Assembly (NCBI GenBank): GCA_947626695.1
Contig: CANQTE010000005.1
Span: 1 to 48,974 of the forward strand
Origin: an uncultured Bacilli bacterium
Lineage (GTDB): Bacteria; Bacillota_I; Bacilli_A; RF39; UBA660
Direction of reading: 5' to 3'
Length of the DNA: 48,974 bases
Part shown: positions 1 to 9,059 of the stretch, piece by piece
Numbering within the stretch: the first letter of the stretch is position 1
Layout of the letters: each line of letters begins with the position of its first letter
Notes under the pieces: model-generated
Databases searched by the model: none
Told to the model about the DNA's origin: nothing
Seen by the model: only the letters and a program-made list of their open reading frames with translations
Program-made: the position numbers and the translations under genes

Positions 1-43
1 GAAATGGTACTTCTACTAATCCATATGAAGTCGTAATTTAATC
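1..43 (+). CDS. C-terminal tail of a surface protein paralogous to the 24710-26026 product (ends ..NGTSTNPYEVVI*)
   Basis: Frame 3 reads NGTSTNPYEVVI-stop, matching the ..GDGTKEHPYEV.. tail at 25984-26026; 3' flanks are also homologous. Confidence 0.7.
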
Positions 44-48
44 TAACT

Positions 49-113
49 TGCTTAAATAGCTCTAATATCATATTTAAGCAGGGTACATGGTGGGAACTCT
101 CCCATCATTTTTT
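49..113 (+). terminator. Structured 3' UTR: 9-bp hairpin (TGCTTAAAT/ATTTAAGCA) followed by terminator hairpin ATGGTGGGA-ACTC-TCCCATCAT and T tract
   Basis: Perfect 9-bp inverted repeat 49-57/72-80; stem 87-95/100-108; homologous copy at 26114-26175. Confidence 0.75.
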
Positions 114-180
114 CTTTTTACTTATAATAAAAAAAGAATACATATCTTTATCATTTTAAAAATAGTATTCTTTTTATTTT

Positions 181-426
181 TTAAAAAGCATCAATATTAA
201 CTTTAACTTTTTTAATATTATTTAAGTAAGCATAAGCTTGAATAATAGTTCTAAGCGATTTAGCATTGCGTCCAGACTTCCCAATAATAGCTCCCATATC
301 GTCATTTGCAACAATTATTTCTAAAATAGTTACATCTTCGTCTCCATCGAAACTACTTACTTTTACCATATCTGGGTTTTTTACTAAATTTTGGACTAAA
401 TAAGTTGTAAACTCCACAATATTCAT
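181..426 (-). CDS. khpA: KH-domain RNA-binding protein KhpA
   Basis: IIGKSGRNAKSLRTII KH motif; adjacent to rpsP. Confidence 0.9.
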   Translation of the reverse strand: MNIVEFTTYLVQNLVKNPDMVKVSSFDGDEDVTILEIIVANDDMGAIIGKSGRNAKSLRTIIQAYAYLNNIKKVKVNIDAF

Positions 427-427
427 T

Positions 428-700
428 TTACTTACCTGCTTTTTTAGCATCTAGCTTAGCCATGATACCCTCTTTAGAAAGTATGCTTCTTACTGTATCT
501 GTTGGTTGTGCACCGTTAAGTAACCATTTCATGACAAGTTCTTCATTAACATTCACTTCAGCTGGTTTTTTAACTGGATTATATGTTCCAACAGTTTCTA
601 TAAAACGTCCATCTCTTGGACTTCTTGAATCAGCGGCGACTATTCTATAAAATGGTTTTTGTTTAGCACCCATTCTTTTAAGTCTTAATTTTACTGCCAT
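428..700 (-). CDS. rpsP: 30S ribosomal protein S16
   Basis: [35 protein letters not shown]. Confidence 0.97.
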   Translation of the reverse strand: MAVKLRLKRMGAKQKPFYRIVAADSRSPRDGRFIETVGTYNPVKKPAEVNVNEELVMKWLLNGAQPTDTVRSILSKEGIMAKLDAKKAGK

Positions 701-768
701 AGTTTTGCCTCCTTTATTGCTACATCTTAACACATTTAAACATTCCTGTCAACCTTTTTTAGTTGACA

Positions 769-1296
769 TTAATTTAAATAATCTTCATTTACTTCATTTA
801 TTTCTTTATCATCTGTCTCATCAATATCTTCTATTACATCATAATCATCGGTATCGTCCTCGACACTTACTTTAAGCATAGTACTTCCCACTACTTCTAC
901 TCCTAATTCTTTTTCAATTGTCATATTTACTTCTCCATCTTTAATATTTACATCTGTAACTGTTGGCTGATTTAAGCTTCTAACAATAATTTCTGATGCG
1001 TCATTTAGACTTGCCCCGTCTTTTAATTTAATATTCATTTTATCATTATATGTAAATCTTTTAGTACTCACGGCTGTTTTAGTATCATTATTATATGAAT
1101 ACCATATATTTACATCAAAAGCTCCATTAATACTTACTATACCATTTTTATTACTACCTTCAAAACTATGATTTATAACCCAACAGCCTAATACTGTATC
1201 TGGTATTTCTTCTGTTTTAACACTAAATTTTGAAATACTATTTTTTTTAGCTTTACCTACCACAGCTTTTGTAACTATCTCTTTATAACTTGCCAT
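769..1296 (-). CDS. cotE: Spore coat morphogenetic protein CotE-like
   Basis: YKEIVTKAVVGK..LGCWVINHSFEG..GAFDVNIWYSYNNDTKTAVSTKRFTY; acidic C-terminus as in CotE. Confidence 0.8.
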   Translation of the reverse strand: MASYKEIVTKAVVGKAKKNSISKFSVKTEEIPDTVLGCWVINHSFEGSNKNGIVSINGAFDVNIWYSYNNDTKTAVSTKRFTYNDKMNIKLKDGASLNDASEIIVRSLNQPTVTDVNIKDGEVNMTIEKELGVEVVGSTMLKVSVEDDTDDYDVIEDIDETDDKEINEVNEDYLN

Positions 1297-1399
1297 GTTT
1301 TATTCCTCCTCTATTTTAATTTATGCAAAGTTATGATAAAAGTACACTTTTTTATAGAGATTATTTTTAATTTTTGCTATAATGGAATAGGTGATATAA

Positions 1400-1774
1400 A
1401 TGGATTGTATATTTTGTAAAATTGCTCAAAAAGAAATACCAAGTAATATATTATATGAAGATAATAGTTTAATGGTCATAATGGATAATAATCCTGTTAA
1501 TAATGGGCATGTATTAATAATACCTAAAAAGCATTTAGAAGATTATTTAGAGTTAGATAATGATTTAGCAAGTAAAATGTTAAAAGTAGCCCAAGAGTTA
1601 GGACCTAAGATAATGAAAAAACTAGATAAAAGTGCTTTAACTTTATTAATTAATTATGGAACAGACCAAGAGGTAAAACATTTACATCTACATTTAATAC
1701 CTAATTTTAGTAAAAGAAATAATACTAAAATAAAGAATATAAAAGAGACTTTTGAGATATTAAAAGAAAAATAA
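1400..1774 (+). CDS. HIT-family nucleotide hydrolase
   Basis: CIFCKIAQKEIPSNILYEDN, C-terminal HLHLHLIP. Confidence 0.93.
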   Translation: MDCIFCKIAQKEIPSNILYEDNSLMVIMDNNPVNNGHVLIIPKKHLEDYLELDNDLASKMLKVAQELGPKIMKKLDKSALTLLINYGTDQEVKHLHLHLIPNFSKRNNTKIKNIKETFEILKEK

Positions 1775-1806
1775 GAAAATATTTGATATAAAATAAAATA
1801 AAATAA

Positions 1807-1835
1807 TTGACTTTATCAATAAAAAAGGTTATAGT
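1807..1835 (+). promoter_or_regulatory. Sigma-A type promoter TTGACT-17-TATAGT
   Basis: -35 at 1807-1812, -10 at 1830-1835, 17-bp spacer, no ORF downstream before the terminator. Confidence 0.65.
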
Positions 1836-1840
1836 ATAGA

Positions 1841-2002
1841 TACTTAAGTTAACTTAAGTAACTAAAAAAGCGGGTGATTCCGACCCTTTAACAGGAACCG
1901 AAAAAAGCGGTGATTCCCACCATAAGAGGAACCTAAAAAAGCGGCGATTCCGGCCATGACAGGAAACGAAAAAAGTAAACTAGAGAGCAAACTCTAGTTT
2001 TT
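1841..2002 (+). ncRNA. Candidate novel structured RNA with three tandem mini-pseudoknot-like repeats
   Basis: 20-bp palindrome at 1841-1860; repeats at 1864-1900, 1901-1934, 1935-1968; terminator at 1977-2002. Confidence 0.6.
1977..2002 (+). terminator. Intrinsic terminator AAACTAGAG-AGCAAA-CTCTAGTTT-TT
   Basis: 9-bp perfect stem with T tract. Confidence 0.85.
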
Positions 2003-2024
2003 CCTTTAAAATATAAAAAAATAT

Positions 2025-2053
2025 TTGACTATTGTTTCTTAAAAGAGTATAAT
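2025..2053 (+). promoter_or_regulatory. Promoter for cdsA, TTGACT-17-TATAAT
   Basis: -35 at 2025-2030, -10 at 2048-2053. Confidence 0.75.
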
Positions 2054-2074
2054 CTCTAATAGAAAGTAGGAATT

Positions 2075-2866
2075 ATGAAAAAAAGAATTATTAGTGCTAT
2101 TATTATGCTTATAATAGTTATACCTATCGTATGGTATGGTAAGTCTGTATTTAAAATAGGAGTAGGAGTTGTAAGTGTTCTTGCTTTAAAAGAAATTCTT
2201 GATTTACCAAAAAGCCATCAAAAAATACCTATATTAGTAAGTTTAGTTAGTATGTTATGTTTATTATTATTAGTATTTTCTGATTATACTAGTTATTCGA
2301 TAATGTATGGAATTACATATCGAGGACTTGCTATTACAATGCTTTCACTGTTAAGTTTAAGTTTAATTTATCAAAATAAAGAATATACTATAAAAGACGC
2401 GATATTTTTAACGGGAGCCGTAACATTATTAGGGACTGCCTTTAATACAATGATATTAGTTCGAATGTTTAGTTTATATAAGTTTATCTTTTTGATATTA
2501 ATATTTATTTTAACTGATACATTTGCTCTTTTTGGAGGTAAGTTATTTGGCCATACTAAATTAATACCTCATGTAAGTCCTAATAAGACAGTAGAAGGAA
2601 GTTTAATAGGTACTGCAATTGCAACCGTTGGAGCTAGTATATTTTATCATTATTTAATTAAAAGTATAAGTATTAAAGTAATAATTGGTATTGTTCTTTT
2701 ATCACTTCTAGGGCAAGTTGGAGATTTAATATTTAGTAAGATAAAAAGAGAAAATGATTTAAAAGATTTTAGTAATTTAATTCCAGGACATGGAGGAATA
2801 TTAGACCGTCTTGATAGTACAATAGCTATTATGTTAGGATTTTTATTGCTATATAATATATTTTAG
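2075..2866 (+). CDS. cdsA: Phosphatidate cytidylyltransferase
   Basis: TDTFALFGGKLFGHTKLIPHVSPNKTVEGSLIGT..GDLIFSKIKRENDLKDFSNLIPGHGGILDRLDS. Confidence 0.95.
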   Translation: MKKRIISAIIMLIIVIPIVWYGKSVFKIGVGVVSVLALKEILDLPKSHQKIPILVSLVSMLCLLLLVFSDYTSYSIMYGITYRGLAITMLSLLSLSLIYQNKEYTIKDAIFLTGAVTLLGTAFNTMILVRMFSLYKFIFLILIFILTDTFALFGGKLFGHTKLIPHVSPNKTVEGSLIGTAIATVGASIFYHYLIKSISIKVIIGIVLLSLLGQVGDLIFSKIKRENDLKDFSNLIPGHGGILDRLDSTIAIMLGFLLLYNIF

Positions 2867-2877
2867 GAGGAATTGAT

Positions 2878-3933
2878 ATGTGGCTTATAACATTAATATT
2901 ATTAATATTTATTTTAGGATTAATTATTTTAGTTCATGAATTTGGACATTTTATAACGGCTAAAAAATCTGGAGTATATATTTATGAATTTTCTATTGGT
3001 ATGGGACCTATTATTAAAACTCATAAGGGAAAAGATGGAATAAATTATAATTTAAGAGCTTTTCCTATTGGGGGCTTTGTTTCTATGGCCGGCGAAGTAT
3101 ATGAAGATGACGATACTAAAAAAATACCTAAAAATGAGTTTATGTGTAATAAAAAATGGTATCAAAGAGTAATTATTTTAGCAGCTGGAGTATTCAATAA
3201 TTTTGTTTTAGCTCTACTTATTCTTTTTGTATTAGCTCTTATTTGGGGTGCGCAAAGTTTAACTCCTGAATTTGATAATATAGTTAAAGGTTCCGCGGCT
3301 GAGGAAGCTGGGTTAAAAACAGGCGATGTAATTTTAGCGGTTAATAATCATAATGTATTTAGTTGGGACCAAGCGCAAATATTACTTTATATGAAAGATA
3401 AAGATAATGCTTATGAATTTAAAATTAAACATCAAGATGGAAAAGTAGAAAATTATAAAATAACACCTAAAAAGGTAAAAGACGAAGAAACAGGTGAAGA
3501 AAAATCACAATTTGGATTTAGTATTAAAACTAATGTTGAAAGAGGTTTCTTTGTTAGTATTAAATATGCTTTTCAAAAGTTTGCTAGTTTAATTAGTACA
3601 ATGTGGATGACTGTTGTAAATTTATTTACTGGTAAAATAGCTTTAAGTAGTTTATCTGGTCCAGTTGGAATTTATCATGTTGTTGGGCAAAGTATCAAAA
3701 TTGGTTTACAACAAGTTGTTTATTTAATCGCATTTTTAAGTATTAATGTTGGTTTAATTAATATATTACCTATCCCAGCATTTGATGGAGGAAGAATAGC
3801 TTTCTTAATAGTTGAAAAAATTAAAGGTAGTCCAATTAATCAAAACTTTGAGAATTGGTGTCATACTATTTTCTTCTTCTTACTTATTGCCTTAATGATT
3901 TATATAACAGTATTTGATATTATCAGATTTTAG
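2878..3933 (+). CDS. rseP: Site-2 metalloprotease RseP/RasP
   Basis: HEFGHF motif, PDZ domain, NILPIPAFDGG. Confidence 0.93.
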   Translation: MWLITLILLIFILGLIILVHEFGHFITAKKSGVYIYEFSIGMGPIIKTHKGKDGINYNLRAFPIGGFVSMAGEVYEDDDTKKIPKNEFMCNKKWYQRVIILAAGVFNNFVLALLILFVLALIWGAQSLTPEFDNIVKGSAAEEAGLKTGDVILAVNNHNVFSWDQAQILLYMKDKDNAYEFKIKHQDGKVENYKITPKKVKDEETGEEKSQFGFSIKTNVERGFFVSIKYAFQKFASLISTMWMTVVNLFTGKIALSSLSGPVGIYHVVGQSIKIGLQQVVYLIAFLSINVGLINILPIPAFDGGRIAFLIVEKIKGSPINQNFENWCHTIFFFLLIALMIYITVFDIIRF

Positions 3934-3942
3934 GGGGCTTTT

Positions 3943-4584
3943 ATGATTAGATTACCAAAATATAGTTTAGGGGAAGAATTAATAAGCTCTATCTCTCATG
4001 GAATAGGCTTTTTTCTTTCTATCGCCGCATTAGTTTTATGTATTGTAGAATCTAGTATGCATCATAATACTCTTGCAATTATTGCAAGTGTAATATATGG
4101 ACTTAGCTTAATGATTTTGTATTTATTTAGTTCTTTATATCATGCTTTTAAGCCTAATAAAGCTAAAAGAGTATTTAGAGTATTAGACCATTCTAGCATT
4201 TTTTTACTTATCGCCGGTAGTTATACCCCATATTCTTTATTAGTTATTAAAGGAGTAAAAGGAACTATTTTACTTGCAATTATATGGGTTTTAGCTCTTA
4301 TAGGTATAATTGGGGATAGTATAAATATTAATAAGTTTGAAAAGATTGCTTTTCCTTTATATTTATTAATGGGTTGGGCTATGATATTTTCTTTTAATAC
4401 TTTAAGAAATAATCTTTTATTTTTAGGCTTACTATGGTTAATTATTGGAGGTATTTTTTATACAGTTGGAGCTATAATTTATTTAATAGGTATAAAAGTT
4501 AAATATATGCACTCCATATTTCATTTTTTTGTTCTTGCTGGTAGTATCTTTCAATTTTTTTCAATATTTTTGTACGTTATTTAA
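3943..4584 (+). CDS. Hemolysin III / YqfA family membrane protein
   Basis: EELISSISHGIGFFLS.. SSLYHAF.. LDHSSIFLLIAGSYTPYSL. Confidence 0.9.
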   Translation: MIRLPKYSLGEELISSISHGIGFFLSIAALVLCIVESSMHHNTLAIIASVIYGLSLMILYLFSSLYHAFKPNKAKRVFRVLDHSSIFLLIAGSYTPYSLLVIKGVKGTILLAIIWVLALIGIIGDSININKFEKIAFPLYLLMGWAMIFSFNTLRNNLLFLGLLWLIIGGIFYTVGAIIYLIGIKVKYMHSIFHFFVLAGSIFQFFSIFLYVI

Positions 4585-4630
4585 TTAAAGACTTTTTAAA
4601 ATTATTTAAACGTGTTAAAATATAACTTAG

Positions 4631-4707
4631 GTCCCAGTAGTTCAGTTGGATAGAATATTGGCCTCCGACGCCAAAGCTCGTGAGTTCGACTCTCACCTGG
4701 GACACCA
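4631..4707 (+). tRNA. tRNA-Arg (CCG), CCA encoded
   Basis: Acceptor GTCCCAG/CTGGGAC, anticodon loop CTCCGAC, TTCGACT T-loop. Confidence 0.92.
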
Positions 4708-4749
4708 TTTAAGTAATTTATAAATTTAATATAAAGGTGAGTTTTGGAA

Positions 4750-5175
4750 ATGAGTAAATATTGTTTAAGTAAAAGTAGAGTAATGAAAACTTTATGTGGA
4801 ATATATATAATAAATAATATAGATATCTTTAATTTTAAAGCTAGTCGTAAAAATCAAATTACTTACCATCATATAATTGAAGTAATAGATTTAGAGGCTT
4901 TAGGTTTTCCTACCAAAAAAACTGTGGAAAATGGACTTGCTATAACTAGAAATGGGCATATTTATTTACATTTAATTGAAGATTATGCCCCCGATATTTT
5001 TTATCATTTAAATAAAATAATATTATTAATTACAAAAGAAAGGCGTCTTCCAACCCTTGAAGAAAGAAGCCTTATTCAAATATTTTTAGAAGCTTTTGAA
5101 TATAGAATGCAAGAATATTATAAAATAGAACCTGTTTTATTAAAAAGAGAACCTAATAATTTTATCAAGAAATAA
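4750..5175 (+). CDS. Hypothetical HNH-fold-like protein
   Basis: TYHHIIEV..TVENGLAITRNGHIYLHLIEDYAPDIFYHLN; no confident family. Confidence 0.5.
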   Translation: MSKYCLSKSRVMKTLCGIYIINNIDIFNFKASRKNQITYHHIIEVIDLEALGFPTKKTVENGLAITRNGHIYLHLIEDYAPDIFYHLNKIILLITKERRLPTLEERSLIQIFLEAFEYRMQEYYKIEPVLLKREPNNFIKK

Positions 5176-5229
5176 TTCTTTATTATTTCTAATATTTATG
5201 ATACAATAAAAAAGAAAGGGAGATTACAA

Positions 5230-6540
5230 ATGGTTATTCAAAATGTTAAAGGTGGTTATGATTTTTTACCTAAAGAACAAAAAATAAGAAATTATATTAA
5301 TGATACTCTAAAAGAAACTTTTTTAGAATATGGATATTTACCTATTGAGACATCTATTTTATGTTATTATGATATGCTTGCAGGAAAGTATGATGAAAAT
5401 AATGATATCTTAAAAGAAATATATAGATTAAGAGACCAAGGAAAAAGAGAGTTAGGGTTAAGATATGATTTAACAGTACCTTTTGCTAAATTTATCGCAT
5501 TAAATAAAAACAAACTTAAATTACCATTTAAAAGATATGAGATAGCAAAAGTTTTTAGAGATGGTCCTGTAAAAGTTGGTCGTGATAGAGAATTTACCCA
5601 ATGTGATGTTGATGTTGTGGGTATAAAAGGGGAAATGATTGAAGCTGAATTATTAAGTTTATATGTTAAAGCTTTTAAAAAATTAAATATCGAGATTAAA
5701 ATTAAATATAATAGTCGTAATTTAATGCGAGGATTAGTAAAAAATATTGGGGTAGCTGAAGATTTAATTAGCAGTGTAATTACAATTATAGATAAGAAAA
5801 ATAAAATAACTAGAGAAGAGTTTATTAATTATTTAAAAGAGTTTTCTTTAGAAGAAAGTAAAATAAAGACACTTGAAGAAGATTTTTCTCTTGAGTTAGA
5901 AGATTTAGAAAAAAAATATATAAATACTTCAAATGAAGAAATAAAAATGGGCTTACAAGAACTTAAGAATTTAACTGATTATTTAATAGGTATTGATATT
6001 AAAGATGTTTGTGCCTTTGATTCTACTTTAGCCCGTGGCCAAGACTATTATACAGGAAATGTTTTTGAAGTTTATGAAAAAAATGGTAAACTTACTAGTA
6101 GTATTGGTGGAGGTGGTCGTTATGATAAAATGATTACCGAATTTATAGATGATGGAGAAATTTATCCCGCGGTAGGAATAAGTTTTGGCTTAACTAGTAT
6201 TTTTGAATTATTAAAAACAAGAGAAGAATTTAAGGACCAATCTAACATAGATATATATATTATACCTATTAATACTTCTTGTGATAGTCTAAAATTAGCT
6301 AATAAAATACGTGATTTAGGCTTTATTGTAGATATTGAAATGAATGATAAAAAGGTTAAAAAAAGTCTTGATTATGCTAATAAAGAGGGTATTCCTTATG
6401 TTATAATTTTAGGAGAAGATGAAATAAAAAATAAGGCATTTAAACTTAAAAATATGAATAAAAATGAGGAATATACTATAAATTTTTCTAATTTAGAAGA
6501 GATAAATAAATATCTAAATAAGACTAACTTAAAAAAATAA
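5230..6540 (+). CDS. hisS: Histidyl-tRNA synthetase
   Basis: GLRYDLTVPFAKF, RYEIAKVFRDGPVKVGRDREFTQCDVDV, ARGQDYYTGNVFEVY. Confidence 0.95.
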   Translation: MVIQNVKGGYDFLPKEQKIRNYINDTLKETFLEYGYLPIETSILCYYDMLAGKYDENNDILKEIYRLRDQGKRELGLRYDLTVPFAKFIALNKNKLKLPFKRYEIAKVFRDGPVKVGRDREFTQCDVDVVGIKGEMIEAELLSLYVKAFKKLNIEIKIKYNSRNLMRGLVKNIGVAEDLISSVITIIDKKNKITREEFINYLKEFSLEESKIKTLEEDFSLELEDLEKKYINTSNEEIKMGLQELKNLTDYLIGIDIKDVCAFDSTLARGQDYYTGNVFEVYEKNGKLTSSIGGGGRYDKMITEFIDDGEIYPAVGISFGLTSIFELLKTREEFKDQSNIDIYIIPINTSCDSLKLANKIRDLGFIVDIEMNDKKVKKSLDYANKEGIPYVIILGEDEIKNKAFKLKNMNKNEEYTINFSNLEEINKYLNKTNLKK

Positions 6541-6551
6541 GTTAGTTTTTA
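6524..6551 (+). terminator. Terminator downstream of hisS
   Basis: ACTAACTT-N-AAGTTAGT followed by TTTT. Confidence 0.75.
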
Positions 6552-6621
6552 TCATAAATACTTAAATTTTAACTGTACTTTTAAACAATTGTATGGTATT
6601 ATTTTGATAGGTGAAAGAAAA

Positions 6622-7176
6622 ATGTTTAATTATATTATAGGAAAAGTAGTTTTACAAGAAAGTAATTATATAGTTGTTGAAAATAATAATATTGGTTTTA
6701 CTATATATGTAGCTAATCCTTTTAGTTTTGAATTAGATAGTGTTGTTAAAGTTTATTTGTATAATCAAATAAGAGAAGATGATTACAGTTTATATGGTTT
6801 TAAAACTAATGATGAGAGAATGTTATTTTTAAAGTTAATCAATGTTAAAGGATTAGGGCCTAAAATAGCTATGCCAATGCTTGCAACAGGTAGTCTTGCC
6901 GGGATAATAGATGCGATAGATAGAGAAAATATCTTATATTTAACTAAATTCCCTAAAGTTGGTGATAAACTTGCAAGACAAATAATCTTAGATTTAAAAG
7001 GCAAACTTGCTAGTAAAGATGAACTTAATGTCAGTGGAGATTTTGATGAATTAGTAAGTGTACTTGAGAGTTTAGGTTATAAAAATAGTGAAATAAAGAA
7101 AGTATTACCAAAAGTAAATGCATCATTAGATATAGAAAATCAAATAAAAGAGGCTTTAAAATTAATGCTTAGATAA
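6622..7176 (+). CDS. ruvA: Holliday junction helicase subunit RuvA
   Basis: LINVKGLGPKIAMPML; next to ruvB; start chosen after an AGGTGA SD. Confidence 0.92.
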   Translation: MFNYIIGKVVLQESNYIVVENNNIGFTIYVANPFSFELDSVVKVYLYNQIREDDYSLYGFKTNDERMLFLKLINVKGLGPKIAMPMLATGSLAGIIDAIDRENILYLTKFPKVGDKLARQIILDLKGKLASKDELNVSGDFDELVSVLESLGYKNSEIKKVLPKVNASLDIENQIKEALKLMLR

Positions 7177-7196
7177 AATCTAGGGAGGTGTTATAA

Positions 7197-8210
7197 ATGG
7201 AAGATACAAGTGAAAGAATTGTTGCTAGTGAAGAGTTAGATAGTGATATTTTTGAGCAAAGTTTAAGACCTTTATCTTTAGATGAATATGTTGGCCAAGA
7301 AGAGATTAAAGAAAACTTGCGAATATTTATTGAAGCTGCTAAAATGCGCGAAGAATCTCTTGACCATTGTTTATTATATGGTCCACCAGGACTTGGAAAA
7401 ACAACTTTAGCTCATATTATTGCAAATGAACTTGGGTGTAATATTAAAACTGCCAGTGGGCCTTCTCTTGAAAAAAGTGGCGACCTCGCGGCCGTGCTTT
7501 CTAATTTAGAGCCAGGAGATGTTTTATTTATTGACGAAATACATCGTATGCCAAAGTTTGTTGAAGAAATATTATACCCTGCGATGGAAGATTTTGAATT
7601 AGATATAATAATTGGAACAGATGGTAAAAGTAGAAGTATTAAAATAGATTTACCACCATTTACATTAGTTGGAGCAACAACTCGTGCGGGAGACTTATCT
7701 AGTCCTCTTCGTGACCGTTTTGGAATAGTAGCAAAATTAAATTATTATAAAGATAGTGAATTACAGCAAATTGTAAAAAGAACAGGTCGAGTTCTAAATA
7801 TGAATATTACTGACGAAGCTGCTCTTGAAATTGCAAGACGCTGTCGTAAAACTCCAAGAGTTGCTAATCGTTTATTTAAAAGAGTACGAGATTTTGCGTT
7901 AGTTAAAGGAACAGGAACAATAGATTATGATATAACAATTGATAGTTTAAAAAGACTTAAAGTAGACGAATATGGCCTTGACGAAATAGATATTGATTAT
8001 TTAGAAGCATTAATTAATAAATTTAATGGAGGACCTGTTGGAGTAGAAACTATATCAACGGCGATAGGAGAAGAAGTAAGTACAATAGAAGATGTTGTGG
8101 AACCATTCTTATTACAAGAAGGCTTTATTAAAAGAACTCCAAGAGGGAGAGTAGCCTCTCAAAAAGCTTATGAGCATTTAAAAATATCAAGACAAGGAAC
8201 ATTATTTTAA
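7197..8210 (+). CDS. ruvB: Holliday junction helicase RuvB
   Basis: [43 protein letters not shown]. Confidence 0.98.
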   Translation: MEDTSERIVASEELDSDIFEQSLRPLSLDEYVGQEEIKENLRIFIEAAKMREESLDHCLLYGPPGLGKTTLAHIIANELGCNIKTASGPSLEKSGDLAAVLSNLEPGDVLFIDEIHRMPKFVEEILYPAMEDFELDIIIGTDGKSRSIKIDLPPFTLVGATTRAGDLSSPLRDRFGIVAKLNYYKDSELQQIVKRTGRVLNMNITDEAALEIARRCRKTPRVANRLFKRVRDFALVKGTGTIDYDITIDSLKRLKVDEYGLDEIDIDYLEALINKFNGGPVGVETISTAIGEEVSTIEDVVEPFLLQEGFIKRTPRGRVASQKAYEHLKISRQGTLF

Positions 8211-8222
8211 AGGAGGTATTAA

Positions 8223-9059
8223 ATGAATATTATTGATGGAAAAAAGATTTCTAATATAATTGGTGAAAAATTAAAAGAAGAAATAAAAGAATATAATTTA
8301 AAACCTAAACTTGTTGTTTTACTTATTAATGATACTTTAGAAAGTGATATTTATGTCCGAAATAAAGTAAAAAAAGGAAAAGAAATAGGCGTTTTAGTAG
8401 AAGTAATAAAGTTTGATAAAAATAATACAGAGGAAGAAATAGTAGATACTATCAAAAAATTAAATAAAGACGAAGAAGTTGATGGTATAATTATTCAAAG
8501 TCCTGTTATAGATAAATTTAATGAAAATTATTTAAGTAGTTTAATTGATTATAAAAAAGATGTTGATGGCTTTGGAATACGTAATATGGGTTATTTAGCT
8601 ACTAATGAAGAGAAATTTTTAAGTGCAACTCCCTCAGGAATAATTAAATTATTAGAAGAAGAAAATATAAGTATTAAAGGGAAACATATAGTTATAGTAG
8701 GACGTAGTAATATTGTTGGTAGACCTTTATTATTAGCTTTATTAAATAGAGACGCGACTGTTACAATAACACATTCTAAAACTAAAGATTTAAAAAGTAT
8801 TACTAAACTTGGAGATATTGTAATTGTTGCTATAGGGAAATCTAAATTTATTACTAAAGAATATCTAAAAAAAGGTGCTGTTGTAATAGATGTTGGCATT
8901 AATAGAATTGATGGTAAGTTATATGGTGATGTTGATTTTGAAGATGTCAAAGATACATGTTCATATATAACTCCTGTTCCAGGTGGAGTTGGACCTATGA
9001 CAGTTATTATGCTTTTAAATAATGTAGTAGAAAGTGCTAAAAAGAAAAGAGGAATATAA
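8223..9059 (+). CDS. folD: Methylenetetrahydrofolate dehydrogenase/cyclohydrolase
   Basis: DGFGIRNMGYL, TPSGIIKLL, GRSNIVGRPL, TPVPGGVGPMT. Confidence 0.95.
   Translation: MNIIDGKKISNIIGEKLKEEIKEYNLKPKLVVLLINDTLESDIYVRNKVKKGKEIGVLVEVIKFDKNNTEEEIVDTIKKLNKDEEVDGIIIQSPVIDKFNENYLSSLIDYKKDVDGFGIRNMGYLATNEEKFLSATPSGIIKLLEEENISIKGKHIVIVGRSNIVGRPLLLALLNRDATVTITHSKTKDLKSITKLGDIVIVAIGKSKFITKEYLKKGAVVIDVGINRIDGKLYGDVDFEDVKDTCSYITPVPGGVGPMTVIMLLNNVVESAKKKRGI

Noticed and set aside
462-650. + strand ORF of 62 aa
   Set aside because: Antisense to rpsP
1901-1934. Superficial likeness of repeat 2 to fluoride or preQ1 riboswitches
   Set aside because: Conserved aptamer core is not present, repeats are triplicated, and the element ends in its own terminator before the next gene's promoter
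1864-1968. Three-repeat array as a CRISPR
   Set aside because: Repeats abut (34-37 nt period) with no unique spacers, and no cas genes are present; an RNA-structure explanation fits better
8591-8950. Other long antisense ORFs (8591-8950, 16213-16563, 37408-37668, 47488-47706, etc.)
   Set aside because: Lie opposite confidently identified genes and show no recognisable protein features
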